Source of the DNA: Coptis chinensis
Lineage: Eukaryota; Streptophyta; Magnoliopsida; Ranunculales; Ranunculaceae
Length of the DNA stretch: 64,000 bases
Direction of reading: 5' to 3'
Assembly: GCA_015680905.1 (NCBI GenBank)
Contig: CM027381.1
Span: 67,321,501 to 67,385,500 of the forward strand
This document shows, piece after piece, positions 47,852 to 59,613 of this stretch (the first letter of the stretch is position 1; each line of letters begins with the position of its first letter). The notes under the pieces were generated by a model. It searched no databases. It had not been told where the DNA came from and worked only from the letters and a program-made list of their open reading frames with translations. The position numbers and the translations under genes are program-made.

Positions 47852-48010
47852 TCTACTTTCTAGTTAATATTAAAGCTCCTACAAAGGGTATTTTTCTAGC
47901 TCTCTTAAAATTCCATGTTATCAACTCCAATTAAAACGGAAATTCCTCTTCTATTGAAAAGAATTCTAACACTTCTAATCAAAACGGAAATCATTTTTTT
48001 TTAAGGTTTC
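47852..48010 (+). repeat. Second copy of the Helitron-like 5' sequence
   Basis: The block from TTAATATTAAAGCTCC through TTTTTCTAGCTCTCTTAAAA to ATTAAAACGG matches 38676-38752 closely. It overlaps the CTAG end of the first copy, as if two elements were inserted head to tail. I cannot find its 3' end. Confidence 0.5.
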
Positions 48011-48252
48011 TTAATATATTACAATGTTAATAAATATTTAGTTTTGTGGATTTTGAATTTATTTATTAGTTATAGCAAACTCTACCAATGTTAGATACAA
48101 CATGGAGTACCTACTTGACATTTCTGCAACATGGGACAGGTTAACATGTGTGTGTTTGAAAAGGAGTTCGCATCAAGTCAAGCTGTAGTGTAAGTACACA
48201 TACAGACATACTACATAAAATTGTCTATATTTATGGTATACTATTTTTAAAG
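48011..48252. other. Spacer with no feature seen
   Basis: AT-rich sequence between the Helitron-like copy and the fold-back element; no gene seen. Confidence 0.4.
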
Positions 48253-48261
48253 TATTTCCCC

Positions 48262-49310
48262 CAGTTTTCTAGCTTTACCACCACCCCCCCCAAGAACTTA
48301 GACCAATTAGCTTTACCCCATGTTATTTTATCTAGAGGTTTACCCTCCAAGATCACACCACATCCAAATCAACTGTTATCTTTTTGGTCAATGCATGTAA
48401 AAAAACTTTATTTCCCTTTGCTCTTTTAATAGTTTTCTAACTTTAACCCCCCTAGAACCTAGGCCAATTAGCTTTAACCACAGGCATCTAATTCAACCGA
48501 AGTTTGATCCCCATGTTTTTCATCTCTAATGCCCTTTTCTAGGTATAATTACATAAATACCCACCTGCCTTTGGCAAATACAAAAATGAATTCAAATCAT
48601 CTAAAACATGTGTCATGATTTTGTGAACTCTATCCGGACGGCTACCATCAATCCTTATCAAATGACATCCACACCCTTAACATTATGAAATTACATAAAT
48701 TAACCTCACGGTTGTTAAAAGCTAAGCTTTTACTAGGAGAAAACCAACCGTGAAAGGGCAATGAAGTCTTTTATGTGGTAGTGGTGTATGGCTTGGAGAA
48801 GATAATGCTACACATGATGGTAGTGATGGTGTATTTAGAGTTCAATTTTGACATTGTCAAAGATTATTTGAATTCTAATTTTGTCTTTAAAGTCAATTAT
48901 TTATGTAATTATACCTAGAAAAGGGCATTAGAGTCTTTTCATTTATCTTGACCAAAAACATTACAGTCAAACTTAGTTGACTTGGATGTGTTGTGGTCTT
49001 GGGAGGTAAACCTCTAGATGAAATAACTGAGGGGGTAAAGCTAATTAGCCTAAGTTCTAAACCCTCTAGATGAAAGAACTGGGGGATAAAGCTAATTGGC
49101 CTAAGTTATGGGGGGTAAAGCTAGAAAACTATTAAAAGGGCAAAGGGCAATGAAGTCTTTTTACATGCATTGACCAAAAAGATAACATTTGACTTGGATG
49201 TGGTGTGATCTTGGGGGGGGGTGGTAAACCTCTAGATAAAAGAACTGGGAGGAGGAGGGGGTAAAGCTAATTGGCCTAAGTTCTTTGGGGGTGGTAAAGC
49301 TAGAAAACTG
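48262..49310. mobile_element. Mutator-like fold-back element with long inverted arms
   Basis: The left arm starts CAGTTTTCTAGCTTTACCACC and the right arm ends with its inverse. The arms pair over roughly 250 bp or more, and central parts also pair (CTAGGTATAATTACATAAAT near 48540 and its inverse near 48900). The flanks TATTTCCCC (48253-48261) and TATTTTCCC (49311-49319) match at 8 of 9 bases, which fits the 9-bp duplication of Mutator-like elements. Within the arms GTTTTCTAGCTTTACC and GGCCAATTAGCTTTA words are repeated, and C/G tracts vary in length. No coding sequence. Confidence 0.75.
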
Positions 49311-49319
49311 TATTTTCCC

Positions 49320-50026
49320 TAGTAAACATTGTTACAACTTACAGATAATTTTTAAGCCTCGGGCAGAGTGCCTCCTTGAAGTGGAAAACAATCCTAGAAG
49401 GCATATCGAGACATGAACCTTATTGTACCTAGAAAATTACGCTAGAAACTTAAATCAAGAAGAAGAACATGTCACATATATAAAATTCGTAATGAAGCGT
49501 TAAAGATATTGAGGCTCTAGCTTCATATATGAAAATAGGGGTTGAGTGCGACAATGTTAGATAGGTGAGGCCCGAATTTAAAATCAGTTGGTTTAGTTTT
49601 CATTGTCAGGCTCGAGGCCTAGGCATAAGCTATGTACCTAAATACCAAGAAGTGTCAGCCTAGCAGAATGAAATGTAGTCTATAATCTCGAGGAGGCCAT
49701 CAAGGAGGCATATGACTTAATGGGGTGCTCTATAGTTGCTACTTATATGGAGCTTTTGTATCAGGATCTTAGTTGCCTGCATGACTCACTGCGGAGAGAA
49801 TGGTGATGGGGTCTTCTAGATTTGTTGAATTAAGCATATTCAGGCTTTGGTGGGTCTTGGCAGTCTAGTAGTTTCTTTGTTGGGTAAACCTAGGCACTGC
49901 CAAAAGTTGATGCATAGGGTGAAACTTAATTCTCGTATTCTTATGAGTCAAGTAGTTGTATGTTTTGGTGCCTAAGTTTGATGCGCTCTTGTGTGCTCCT
50001 GAGCTAATGGCTTCATGGCGATATTA
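49320..50026. other. Unclassified sequence between two transposons
   Basis: I see no reading frame, repeat or transposon end that I can support. Confidence 0.4.
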
Positions 50027-50238
50027 AGTCACTACACCATTTTTGTCTATCAGGAACAGTGGCAAAACTGATCTGGAACGGACTATTGGGCATTCTTGTT
50101 TTGGAACGACTACGAGGTGTTCCAGACTTACAAATTGTTCCAACTTCTCCCCACATAAGGAGTATTTATGTCATTCAACTCAACTATATAAAATAGATCA
50201 AGAAAGAAGAGAGGAAGCCCCTCGTTTCTCTTTTTAGC

Positions 50239-51008
50239 TCAGTTTGTCATCTTCATCTCCACCATCTTCTCCGCCATTGAAGCTCAATGGCGATTCGTAC
50301 AGATCGTTTTGGTATAAGAAACCTCTCTCCCTCTTTTTCTGCAATTTCTCACTCTTTTCTTCTTCTTGTTCTAACTCACTCTATTCTTATGCATTTGCAA
50401 ATAAGATAGTTGTCGTAGCTCCAAAATCATCTTATTTTTATTCTTTTTCATGCAGTTAAAATTGTGAATTTGCATTGTTTTCTAGTGAAATTCCACATCT
50501 TTTTTGTTTAATTTTTTATGTTAGTTGATTTAATGTTTTATAGATTTCAATTTTGTTAGCTTCATTTATTAATTGAAGTGTTTCGATGATCTTTGTATCA
50601 TGAATCTGAACTATGGAATACGAAGTGGGTTTCAAAACTAATCCATAATGATGAGAATGGCGATTATCCGCATTTGCATTTGCTCTTTGTATATTTACCT
50701 GTCTAAGTTTGTTATCTGTGAGTATTGTAGTTTTGTTATATGCATTAACACTGTTTGGATCTTTTAGGGTTGTTTGAAATGCAACGATGTTCGCATTCAT
50801 TTTGTCCCCATGTTCTAATTGAATTCAGCTTGTAAAAAGTGAATTCTTCAAACTTGGATTGTTTAGTCTCACCTCTCAATGGATTAAAATGGCCATTTGT
50901 CTTTCCCAAATGCAGTGATCGGTGCATGCATTGCATTCTCGCGTCCTACTTCAGAGCTCCTACAGCCCAAATGGTTGCTATGGGCAATCAACTTGGTAAC
51001 TTGGTATG
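50239..51008 (+). pseudogene. Exon-like blocks of unrecognised origin in CACTA-3
   Basis: Near 50244-50310 a short Ser/Pro-rich open stretch ends at a GTATAAG donor. At 50917-51003 a block preceded by CAAATGCAG and followed by GTATGTC is open in two frames, one reading GACIAFSRPTSELLQPKWLL. I do not recognise either product. They look like captured pieces, as elsewhere in this window. Confidence 0.35.
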
Positions 51009-51517
51009 TCTAGATAGTAATGTTTCCATTGTTTAATTAGGTAGATTTGATGATCTGCGATTCATGTTAGTTAACTACATATTATAACTGCTTGTGATTG
51101 TGTGTCTAGATATGGCTTTAGTCGTTAAGGTTGGAAGGTGTAGGATTGCTTAACATATAATTATAATTATATTAGAATACTTCTAAGAATGATAAAATGA
51201 CGTTCTCTGGGGTACATCTAAGAATAATGCTTAAATGACCTTTCTATAGGGAACTAAAATGTCACTTATGATATTGGCTTTTCCTGTTAAATTAAATATT
51301 TTTGTGATGTATCATAGGCAATAGATTAAGATTCATGATTGAATTTAACCTTTCACCAGAGTATACGGTTTGCATCTCATGTAGATAATCCAGCATTGCA
51401 TCTGTTTTCTCCCTAAATTGCTTCTTGATGCTTAGTAACTAGTTTTGCTCACCTGCACTTGATTTCTATTATAGGAGGGGAACAATTCCAATGTGCTTGG
51501 TTCAATAGTAAATATTA

Positions 51518-51685
51518 GGGTTAGTTAGACTTACCCCCCCATTAATAGTTGCAATCCCCCCCCCCCCCCACCCCCAATTGCAAGATCCAACGGCTACGAG
51601 ATGATTTTTTTTTTTTCAGATGAAGAAATCTGATCGTTGGATCTTACAAAAATGGGGTGAGGGCGGGGGTAAGTCTATCTAACCC
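51518..51685. mobile_element. 168-bp MITE with TA flanks inside CACTA-3
   Basis: GGGTTAGTTAGACTTACCCCC at the left pairs with GGGGGTAAGTCTATCTAACCC at the right, and TA flanks both ends. The interior has a second inverted pair around AAGATCCAACGG / CGTTGGATCTTAC. The TA duplication suits Tc1/Mariner-type MITEs, but the ends are not those of Stowaway. Confidence 0.6.
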
Positions 51686-51760
51686 TAAATATTAGGATAT
51701 CTTACTTAGATGCTACTTTCACTGTTGGTGTGAACAATTGTGTTTTTGCTTCTCAAATAG

Positions 51761-51862
51761 GGCACTGAGGGCACACCTATAGAAATTCGACAAGTACTTT
51801 TGCACTGTTTGGATAGTAATGACTTAAATCATATAGAAGGAGCATTGGATGCTCTATCCAAG
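51761..51862 (+). pseudogene. Transportin-1 (importin-beta family) exon captured by CACTA-3
   Basis: The block preceded by CTCAAATAG and followed by a GT reads [20 protein letters not shown] then SK. It matches a HEAT-repeat exon of plant transportin-1, which imports RNA-binding proteins into the nucleus ([19 protein letters not shown]-type sequence). Upstream residues of the block do not match that protein, so the exon is chimeric or decayed. The remaining HEAT repeats are absent. Confidence 0.65.
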
Positions 51863-52436
51863 GTTCGTATGGACTTTACTGGATTTTTCTTCTCTTTATG
51901 AGCTAAATAGCTAGTATGGCGATGAAAATTTATTCTGACACAGATTCGTTCTGAGAAGGGTATGAACTTATTTTTGCAGTATAGTCACCCTTCTTATCAT
52001 TTCCTTGTACATAATTGGATTTTGAACTTTTGTATGTTTTTTGATGGTTTTACTTACAATCAATGAAACTCGCTCATTATACCAGTTGAAGTGTCATATA
52101 TGTACTTATGATGTGTGTTCACTAGCACTTCTATATGAATTGATTATCTACTGTGTCTTATATAACTGCTTCAGTGTTATCGTTTTATAGGATCCACTGC
52201 CATGGCTCTCACTGTTGCGTCATGATACATAGAAAAGGAGTCTTAATTGCATGTATTTTCTCACTGTTTATTTTTATCACGATGTTTCAGGTGAATGCAA
52301 ATTTTGGGCATCCTCCCTTTTGGTTTTGACATTGTGGTATGCCTTTTTTGTGAGGTTGTCTATCGTTTGATTTTCATCGTTCGATTTCAACACTACTATA
52401 TTTAGCTAGACTGATTTGCCTACTGATGAAAAAGGC

Positions 52437-52820
52437 GCTGAAAGTTGATCACATCAAGGTGGTGAGATCAGTAGCTAAACATCTTAGACCAACTCAACTT
52501 AGTACATCCCTATCAAAGCTAAAGCTGTTGGAAATAGCAAGGTATTAACTACAAATCCACTTATATCGCGGTAACTTGAAATTGTATCACTTGAGCTGTA
52601 ATGCTTTTGCATTATCATTTTTCTATATATGCTTTAGTTTGTATATTGAATATCCGAATTGTTTCTACAATATTTTTAAGTTTGTAACAAGTGTGTCATA
52701 TATTCGTGTGTTGTGTGCCAGGGTATTGGTGGATATATTGGGAGCTTACATTTTCAAGTTGTCATAAAAGATGGAGTGATTTGGATCAAATGGAACTTGG
52801 AAGGCTAAAAGTGGATCGCT
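52437..52820 (+). pseudogene. Further exon-like blocks in CACTA-3, unrecognised
   Basis: A block at about 52437-52541 reads LKVDHIKVVRSVAKHLRP and SLSKLKLLEIA. A second starts near 52722 after CAGGG and ends in a stop before 52800. I do not recognise them. They may belong to a single source gene, captured together with its intron. Confidence 0.3.
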
Positions 52821-53337
52821 CCCAATAGTGAACCATTTTGACTTTTGTATCGTAACTTGTGTTATAAATTGTAAAATACTTTTTATGTAAGTTGTGTATA
52901 AAAATAAGTCAATGTGGTTGGGCTTTATGTGTTGATGTTTGGGTCTTGTAACTTTTTATCCACAGTGGTCTATGTCTTATTTGCTAATAGTACTTACAGA
53001 TTTTGAAACACAGGTTTTTAAGCTTTAGGTGCAATTTGAAAGATCCGTACCAATATTTTTTTTTGGTTCCTGTAATTGATTTGGAACGGATATGGAGTGT
53101 TCCAAAAATTTTATTTGGAACGGATCTAAGGTGTTCCCTGGTTTTCATTTGAAACGGTTGGAAAGTGTCCCAGAACAACTTTGTAACGGAGTGCATTCAT
53201 TCCAAATTATAAAACAGGAACGCACCAAAAGTGTTCCCTCAATTTTGGAACGCAGGTAATAGGAACCCTTGTTGTCCGTTCCAAATCTCTTCAGGAATGG
53301 TTTTTGTCCTTTCTAAAACATAAAAAATGGTGTAGTG

Positions 53338-54587
53338 ACATTCCATGGGATCATTGGTTCATCCATCTTTTGCCTCTGTACATTATTTGTGGAGGTCTTG
53401 TCTTTATTTTGAACTTCTTTCCCATATTGTTGTTTTGGCTGATTATTCTGCATGGGATTAGAATTCATTCGATGCACAAAGGCATCAGTACATTAGATAT
53501 TAATTTTGTATTTCAAAAAGTAAACCCTCATATAGTTATATACCATGAAATTCATCCTACTACAGTATAACATTGAGAAAGGTCTATAACATAATATCCT
53601 TGAATTTGACCAGTTTGAGATTGCATCGTGACTTCAAAATTTTACTTTTGTAATACACTAAGGGGTGTGTTTAAAACCCGAGATATTGGCAAGGCGTCTT
53701 GTTCCAGTTTAAAACCCAGATTTTAAAAAAAAAATGCGTTTTAAACTACCCGAAATTTTGAAAATCTTCCGTTTTAAACTTTATTATTATTATTATTATT
53801 ATTATTTAAATAATAATCTAAAAGAAAATGCGAGAAGGGGTTTTGAAGTTTACCTTTTTGAAGAGTGGGCATTAGATTGACTTATTGAGACAATTTTATT
53901 TTATTTTAGACTATTAATAATTGGAAATTTTAAAGTTATTAACTTATTTGTAGTACTTGATTATGTCATTATGGTTGGTAATTATTAGTATCTTATTTAG
54001 AGTCGTGTTTTGGTACTCAATCTAAAACTTATAGTATTTGGATGAATAATGATAATTTGATACTTTCATGTATTTGAATTTTCTTTCATTTGTATTATTA
54101 TTATTTTTATTTTCTGTGCATATTCTTTTTTCCACTCTTATAACAATTAACAAATCAAATTCCTTATCTATCATATTCTTTATCATCGGTTTTTACCGTT
54201 TCTTTTACGTATTATACGTTTTAAACTCGTTTTACCGCTTTAAACTCGTTTTTTATGCTCAACGTTTTTTTACGTTTTTTTTCCGTTTTTTTTTCCGAGA
54301 CGTTCCGTTTAAAACACGAACTAAGTTTTTTTCAAGTACACCGTTTTAAACCTGTACCGTACTCGGTGACAGTGACTCAAAGTGTCGTGTCTCTTAAAAT
54401 AGAAGCGGACGTTTCTTCAAGAAACACAACAAAAGTGGAATGTTACTTAAAGTGACATTTTAATCTATTAATCTCTCCAACGTAATTACACCCCTCAGTG
54501 GAGATGCCCTTACTTCCATTAACCTAAACCTCATGCATCAATCATTCAATCCTAATTCATACATTAAATTCATGTACGTGAAAATAG
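53338..54587. other. Repeat-rich spacer between CACTA-3 and the kinase remnant
   Basis: No gene is seen. Palindromic GTTTTAAAC/GTTTAAAAC words recur about eight times between 53667 and 54350 and probably mark an unclassified repeat. A (TTA)n microsatellite lies at about 53781-53808. The frames at 54068-54455 fall in this low-complexity sequence. Confidence 0.5.
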
Positions 54588-54920
54588 GACCAAAAGGATC
54601 TATGAATATGTGCCACACGGTTCTCTTCTTGAATATATAGTAGGTGAGACTCCTTTCCTTGCTATCTTTGCAAATTCCCTATAATTCCATTAATTCATCA
54701 CACGAAATAACATTTAAATCTCTTAGGAAGAAATGGGAGGACCTTAACTTGGAGACAAAGAGTAAACATTGCCATTGGAGCTGCTAAAGGTATGTTTATG
54801 AATTTTATTTAAATTAATACAATTAATTTGTCCAATATGATGTAATGAAAGATGACAATGCGCTGTTCTACAAGCATAGCTTTTCTCCACGAAGGCGTTA
54901 AGCCGAGCATTATTCACAGG

Positions 54921-55155
54921 TGTAGAAAGTTGTATAGACTTTTTAGTGTATAGAGCGCTACCCGCGCCTCGGGCATGGCTGATGCCCAGTACTTTGAGCG
55001 TGACCTGCTCTTTCTCAAGAAAGCAGCGAATGGTCGCTACCGTGTTTCTGAAGTCGGATGATCGCTTTGTAAACTCTATATAAACAATTGTAACCTATTT
55101 AGAATTTAATCAAGTAAATATACAACTGAATTGAATTGAATCCTCTGGTTCTACA
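54921..55155 (+). repeat. Copia-2 5' LTR
   Basis: 235 bp, with TATATAAACAATTG where the promoter and start would be. It has two copies of the GC-rich motif (54953 and 54996), where the 3' LTR has four, which explains most of its shorter length. Confidence 0.92.
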
Positions 55156-55169
55156 TGGTATCGGAGCCA
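55156..55169 (+). promoter_or_regulatory. Primer-binding site of Copia-2
   Basis: TGGTATCGGAGCCA directly after the LTR matches the initiator-methionine tRNA site of copia elements (TGGTATCAGAGC) with one change. Confidence 0.85.
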
Positions 55170-55280
55170 AACCATTGAAATCCGCTGCGTATTACAACCT
55201 TGAATCCTTGAATCTCAAACCCAATTTTTTTCCAAAACCTAAATCTCAAACCCAAATTTTTCGTTTTTTTTTTTCCTACA

Positions 55281-58200
55281 ATGGTTGAATCTGACAACAA
55301 TTCTTCAAACGCCATTCATCACCACTACACCCCACAAGACAACTCCACGTTCCAAAAAACTCTTTCATTAGATGAGTCCAACTACACCATATGGGCTCCT
55401 CTCATGCGGATGCGTATTAGAGCAAGGGGAAAGATTGGTTTTTTGACTGGCGCAAAGGTTGAACCGGATATGAATTCACCCGAATATGAAGTTTGGGCAA
55501 CAAATAATGAAAAGGTGAAAAGTTGGCTTATTGATTCTATGGAGATTTCTCTTATGAATCGATATATTCGTCTTCCTACTGCAAGAGACATTTGGGAGGC
55601 TGTGGAGAAGACCTTCTGTGATGACTCTGATGAAACTCAAATTTTTGAATTGAATACGAAGTGCTTTGAAGCGAAGCAGAATGGGAGACTTATTCCTTCC
55701 TATTACAATGAATTGGTGGCCATGTTCTAGGAGATTGATCAAAGGGTGACATCCCAGAATAGCAATGTTGCAGCTGTAGTTCATGAGACGTCAACAATGT
55801 CCAGATTGTGGGTTCATATGTTTTTGTGTGGACTGGATTCGGAGTATGATCAGGTGCATGGAGAGATTCTTCGCAAGGAGCCTAGATTTTCCTTGGAGCA
55901 AAGCTATGCTTACATTCACAAGGTGCAATTGGAGAAACAGGCTATGGGGCGCTCTGTATCCATTGAATCCTCTATCTTGACTGTTCATAGCAAGACCAGT
56001 ACTCCACCCGGTTTCTCTGATCATTCACGCCACCCTAAAGGTAAATCCAATCCTTATGCAGATAAAAAGTGCAATGTTTGTGGAGAATTGGGTCATGGCA
56101 AGGAGAGATGTTATGAAGTGATTGGCTACCCTGATTGGTGGGACTTCGCAAAGAGGCCACGAAAGAATATAAGCAAGGCTGCCATTGCTAATGCTGTCCA
56201 TGGACATCCAGACCATGTTTCGGCTAATGTAACTCAATCAGGTATGAATGGTAAGGTTATTTCGAATAGTACATGGATAATTGATTCAGGTGCATCTGAC
56301 CATATGACAAATGACCCTAGCCTTGCGGAAAGTCTTAGAGTTTCACCTCAAACCGTTGTTTTTACTGCAGATGGTACTCCAACTCCGGTTAGCAGAGAAG
56401 GTTATATTATGTTATCTAAAACCCTCACTCTTGAATATGTCTTAGTTGTTCCATCCCTTGCTTATAACCTATTGTTTGTTTGTCAAATCATTCTAGCACT
56501 TGCATGTACTGTGACGTTCTATCCATCCTTCTGTGTTTTTCAGGACATTCTTACTCGACAAGTCCTTGGTTATGGTGTTAGAAGGGAGAAACTGTACTAT
56601 CTGGATTTGACAGAAACTGGAGAGAAACAGAAGAATTCTCTGGGGCAAGCTAATCAGGTCAATAGCGTCGAGAATGCAAAAGAAGTTGTGTGGTTATGGC
56701 ATCGTCGGTTAGGTAATCTTTCGTTTAGTTATTTTAAAAGGTTGCAACCTCAGTTATTTTCAGTTGTTAGTGATTCTGAGTTTCATTGTGAAATTTGTGA
56801 ACTGGCCAAGAGCCACCATATTTCTTATTCACCAAGTATTAATAGACGTCATGTTCCTTTTATGAAAATTCACTCTAATGTTTGGGGTCCTGCCAAAGTT
56901 TCTTCATTTTCTGGAGTTCGTTATTATGTGACATTTATTGATGATTGCACTCGTATGACTTGGGTGTCATTACTGAAACACAAAAGTGATGTATATGGGA
57001 TGTTTACTATTTTTTACAAAATGGTGGCGACACAGTATCAACAATCTATCAAGGTCTTTCAGTCTGATAATGGTGGCGAATTTATGAATGGCCTCATGTT
57101 TGAATTTTGCCGGTCAATTGGAATTCGTCATCAAACCTCCAATTCGGTACCCCCCCCCAAAATGGTTTAGCAAAACGGAAGAACAGACAGTTGTTGGAAG
57201 TTGTTCGTGCTTCCTTGTTTGACATGAATGTACCTCGATCCTATTGGGGTGAAGCAGTGAAATCAGCAACCTATGTTATAAACCGTACTCCCTTACGGGT
57301 AATTGAGTTTCATAATCCTTATCAGAAACTCCATACACTTTTGTCCATCCCATCCATGCCTAACTTGGAGCCTCGGGTGTTTGGATGTACAACTTATGTC
57401 CATATCCCACAACCATAACGAAGTAAACTTGATCCTCGTACGAAGAAATGTATTTTTGTGGGTTATGCTGAGTTTCAGAAAGGGTATAGGTGTTATGATC
57501 CCATTACTGACAAGATGCATATATCTCTTGATGTCTCATTCCATGAATCCGACCCATATTACTCAGGGGGAGTTTTCCAATCTTCCCTTCAGGGGGAGAG
57601 TGATGGTGAAGGGAATCCTGATGTCTTTGGGGAATTGGAACACTTGGAGGAATGATTTGAAGTTCCTGAAGCAGAAATTGATCCTGTAGCAGTAGAGACA
57701 GAAGCACATGATCCGAATGTATCTGAAACTGTAGCACACGAGCCGGATGTATCTGAAACGGTAGTACACGACATTTTCCCTTCTACATCAATAACTGAAG
57801 ATCTCGATCAGCATGATCCATCTCAGGTACCTCCTATAACCGTTAATGAATCTGTTGGGTTAGAAAGTCTTGAACCTAGACAATCACAAAGAGCGAGTAA
57901 GGGAGTTCCTAAGAAACAATATGAACTAGACATCAAAGCCAATGCCAAATATCCTATAGCTAACTCTATGTCTAACCATAGCCTTTCTGAGTCACATGCA
58001 CTTTCCATAAATCAATTATCTACTGTATCTATTCCTAGTAACGTGCAGGATGCTTTGAAAGATCCAAAATGGAAGAAAGCAATGAATGAAGAATTGGAAA
58101 CCCTTCAAAAGAATATAACATGGGAGGCAGTTGATATGCCTGTTAGAATGAAGATTGTTGGATGTCGTTGGGTGTTTACTGTGAAGCTTAATGCAGATGG

Positions 58201-59613
58201 AACTATTAATAGATATAAGGCGAGATTGGTTGCCAAGGGATACACACAGCGTTATGGAATTGATTATGAGGAGACTTTCGCGACTTTTTGTGGCGAAAAT
58301 CAATACTGATCCGATTTTAATTTAAACTGCGACAAATAAAAGATTGGCCCTTGCATCAGCTTGATGTGAAAAATGCATTCCTAAATAGGAATTTAGAGGA
58401 AGAAGTATACATGGATATGCCTCTAGGTGTGAAGAACCATCCCAAAGATGTTGGGAAGGTGTGTAAACTGAAGAAGGCTTTGTATGGCCTGAAACAGTCT
58501 CTAAGAGCTTGGTTTGGAAGACTTACACAGTCAATGAGAGTTTTTGGGTACAAATAGAGTAATTTTGACCATACCTTGTTTATCAAACACAAGGATGGTA
58601 AGATTACAGCTCTAATTGTGTATGTTGATGACATGATCGTTACAGGGGATGATCCGAAGGAAATAAATGAATTGCAGAAGTATTTGTCGGCAGAATTTGA
58701 AATGAAGGATCTAGGACAACTGAAGTATTTTCTGGGTATTGAAGTTGCAAGGTCTAAAAAGGGAATTTCACTCTCACAGAGGAAATATGTCCTAGATTTG
58801 GTTGCTGAAACAAGAATGTTGGATTGCAAACCAATGGAGACACCCATTGAGATGAATCATGGACTCGCCATTCATCCTGATCAAGTTCCTACTGATAAAA
58901 GAAGGTATCAGCGTCTTGTAGGAAGGTTAATTTATCTCTCTCATACGAGACCTGATATTGCTTATATTATGAGTGTGGTTAGTCAGTTTATGGATTGTCC
59001 TAATGAAAAACATATGGATGCAGTCTCTCATATCTTGAAATATTTGAAGAAGGCACCGGGCAAAGGTTTACTGTTTGGAAAGTATGATGTATTGGATATT
59101 GTCGGATACACAGATGCAGATTGGGCTGGTGATAGAACTGATAGATGTTCTACATCAGGATATTTCACTTTTGTCGGTGGAAATCTTGTAACTTGGCGTA
59201 GTAAGAAGCAGAAAGTTGTTGCCAGATCAAATGCAGAAGCTGAATTTCGAGGTTTGGCACAGAGAGTATGTGAATTGTTATGGATCCGTACCATCTTGAT
59301 GGAATTCGGCTTCAAGCTTCAAAAGCCTATGGATTTACATTGTGATAATCAAGCCACCATTCAAATTGCACATAACCCAGTTCAGCATGATCGAACAAAA
59401 CATGTGGGGGTTGATCGTCATTTTATTAAAGAAAATCTTGACAGGAAGGTTATTCGGTTTCTGTTCGTAACCTCAGAGGAGCAATTAGCTAATGTTCTTA
59501 CCAAAGGTGTATCTCACAAGGTGTTTGACAGCTTAGTTGACAAGTTAGGCATGATTGACATGCACCAACTTGAGGGGGAGTGTAGAAAGTTGTATAGACT
59601 TTTTAGTGTATAG
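55281..59613 (+). pseudogene. Copia-2 gag-pol polyprotein, broken
   Basis: Start at ATG 55281. Gag has DESNYTIWAPLMRMRI and WEAVEKTF, and the zinc knuckle CNVCGELGHGKERC lies near 56070. Protease active site is WIIDSGASDHMTND. Integrase has WLWHRRLGN with CEICELAKSHH (second zinc-finger His now Asn), core HSNVWGP (first catalytic Asp now Asn) and SDNGGEFM. Reverse transcriptase has the block ending HQLDVKNAFLN and the catalytic YVDDMIV; RNase H has DADWAGD, EAEFRGLAQ and HCDNQATIQIA. A TAG at 55728, a shift in a nine-C run at 57150-57158, a TAA at 57416, a TGA at 57653, damage near 58270-58345 and a TAG at 58555 interrupt it. Domain order (integrase before RT) shows it is Ty1/copia. Confidence 0.93.
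59569..59580 (+). promoter_or_regulatory. Polypurine tract of Copia-2
   Basis: CTTGAGGGGGAG directly precedes the 3' LTR, the same tract as in the small element at 1299-3103. Confidence 0.8.

Larger units (their letters stand above)
38666..47863 (+). mobile_element. Possible small Helitron, now split by a MITE and CACTA-2
   Basis: It begins TCTATCTATATATTAA directly after an A and ends TTTCTAG directly before a T, as expected for Helitrons inserted between A and T and ending in CTRR. A palindrome GTGCATGCAC at 47839-47848 lies 11 bases before the end, where Helitrons carry a hairpin. Without the inserted elements it would be only ~240 bp, so it is non-autonomous. No replication-helicase gene exists. 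A second copy of the same 5' sequence starts at 47852. Confidence 0.4.
50030..53337. mobile_element. CACTA-3: non-autonomous CACTA element with captured exons
   Basis: CACTACACCATTTTT at the left matches the inverted right end (AAAAAATGGTGTAGTG). Subterminal words GGAACGG/CCGTTCC and GTGTTCC recur in the first 130 bp and last 250 bp on opposite strands. The 3-bp flanks (AGT left, ACA right) do not match, so the duplication has decayed or the element was rearranged. There is no transposase. The interior has several exon-like blocks, one from transportin-1. Confidence 0.83.

Noticed and set aside
53667-54350. A transposon defined by GTTTTAAAC words
   Set aside because: The word is itself palindromic and I could not find matching ends or a target duplication, so I only list it as repeat-rich spacer.
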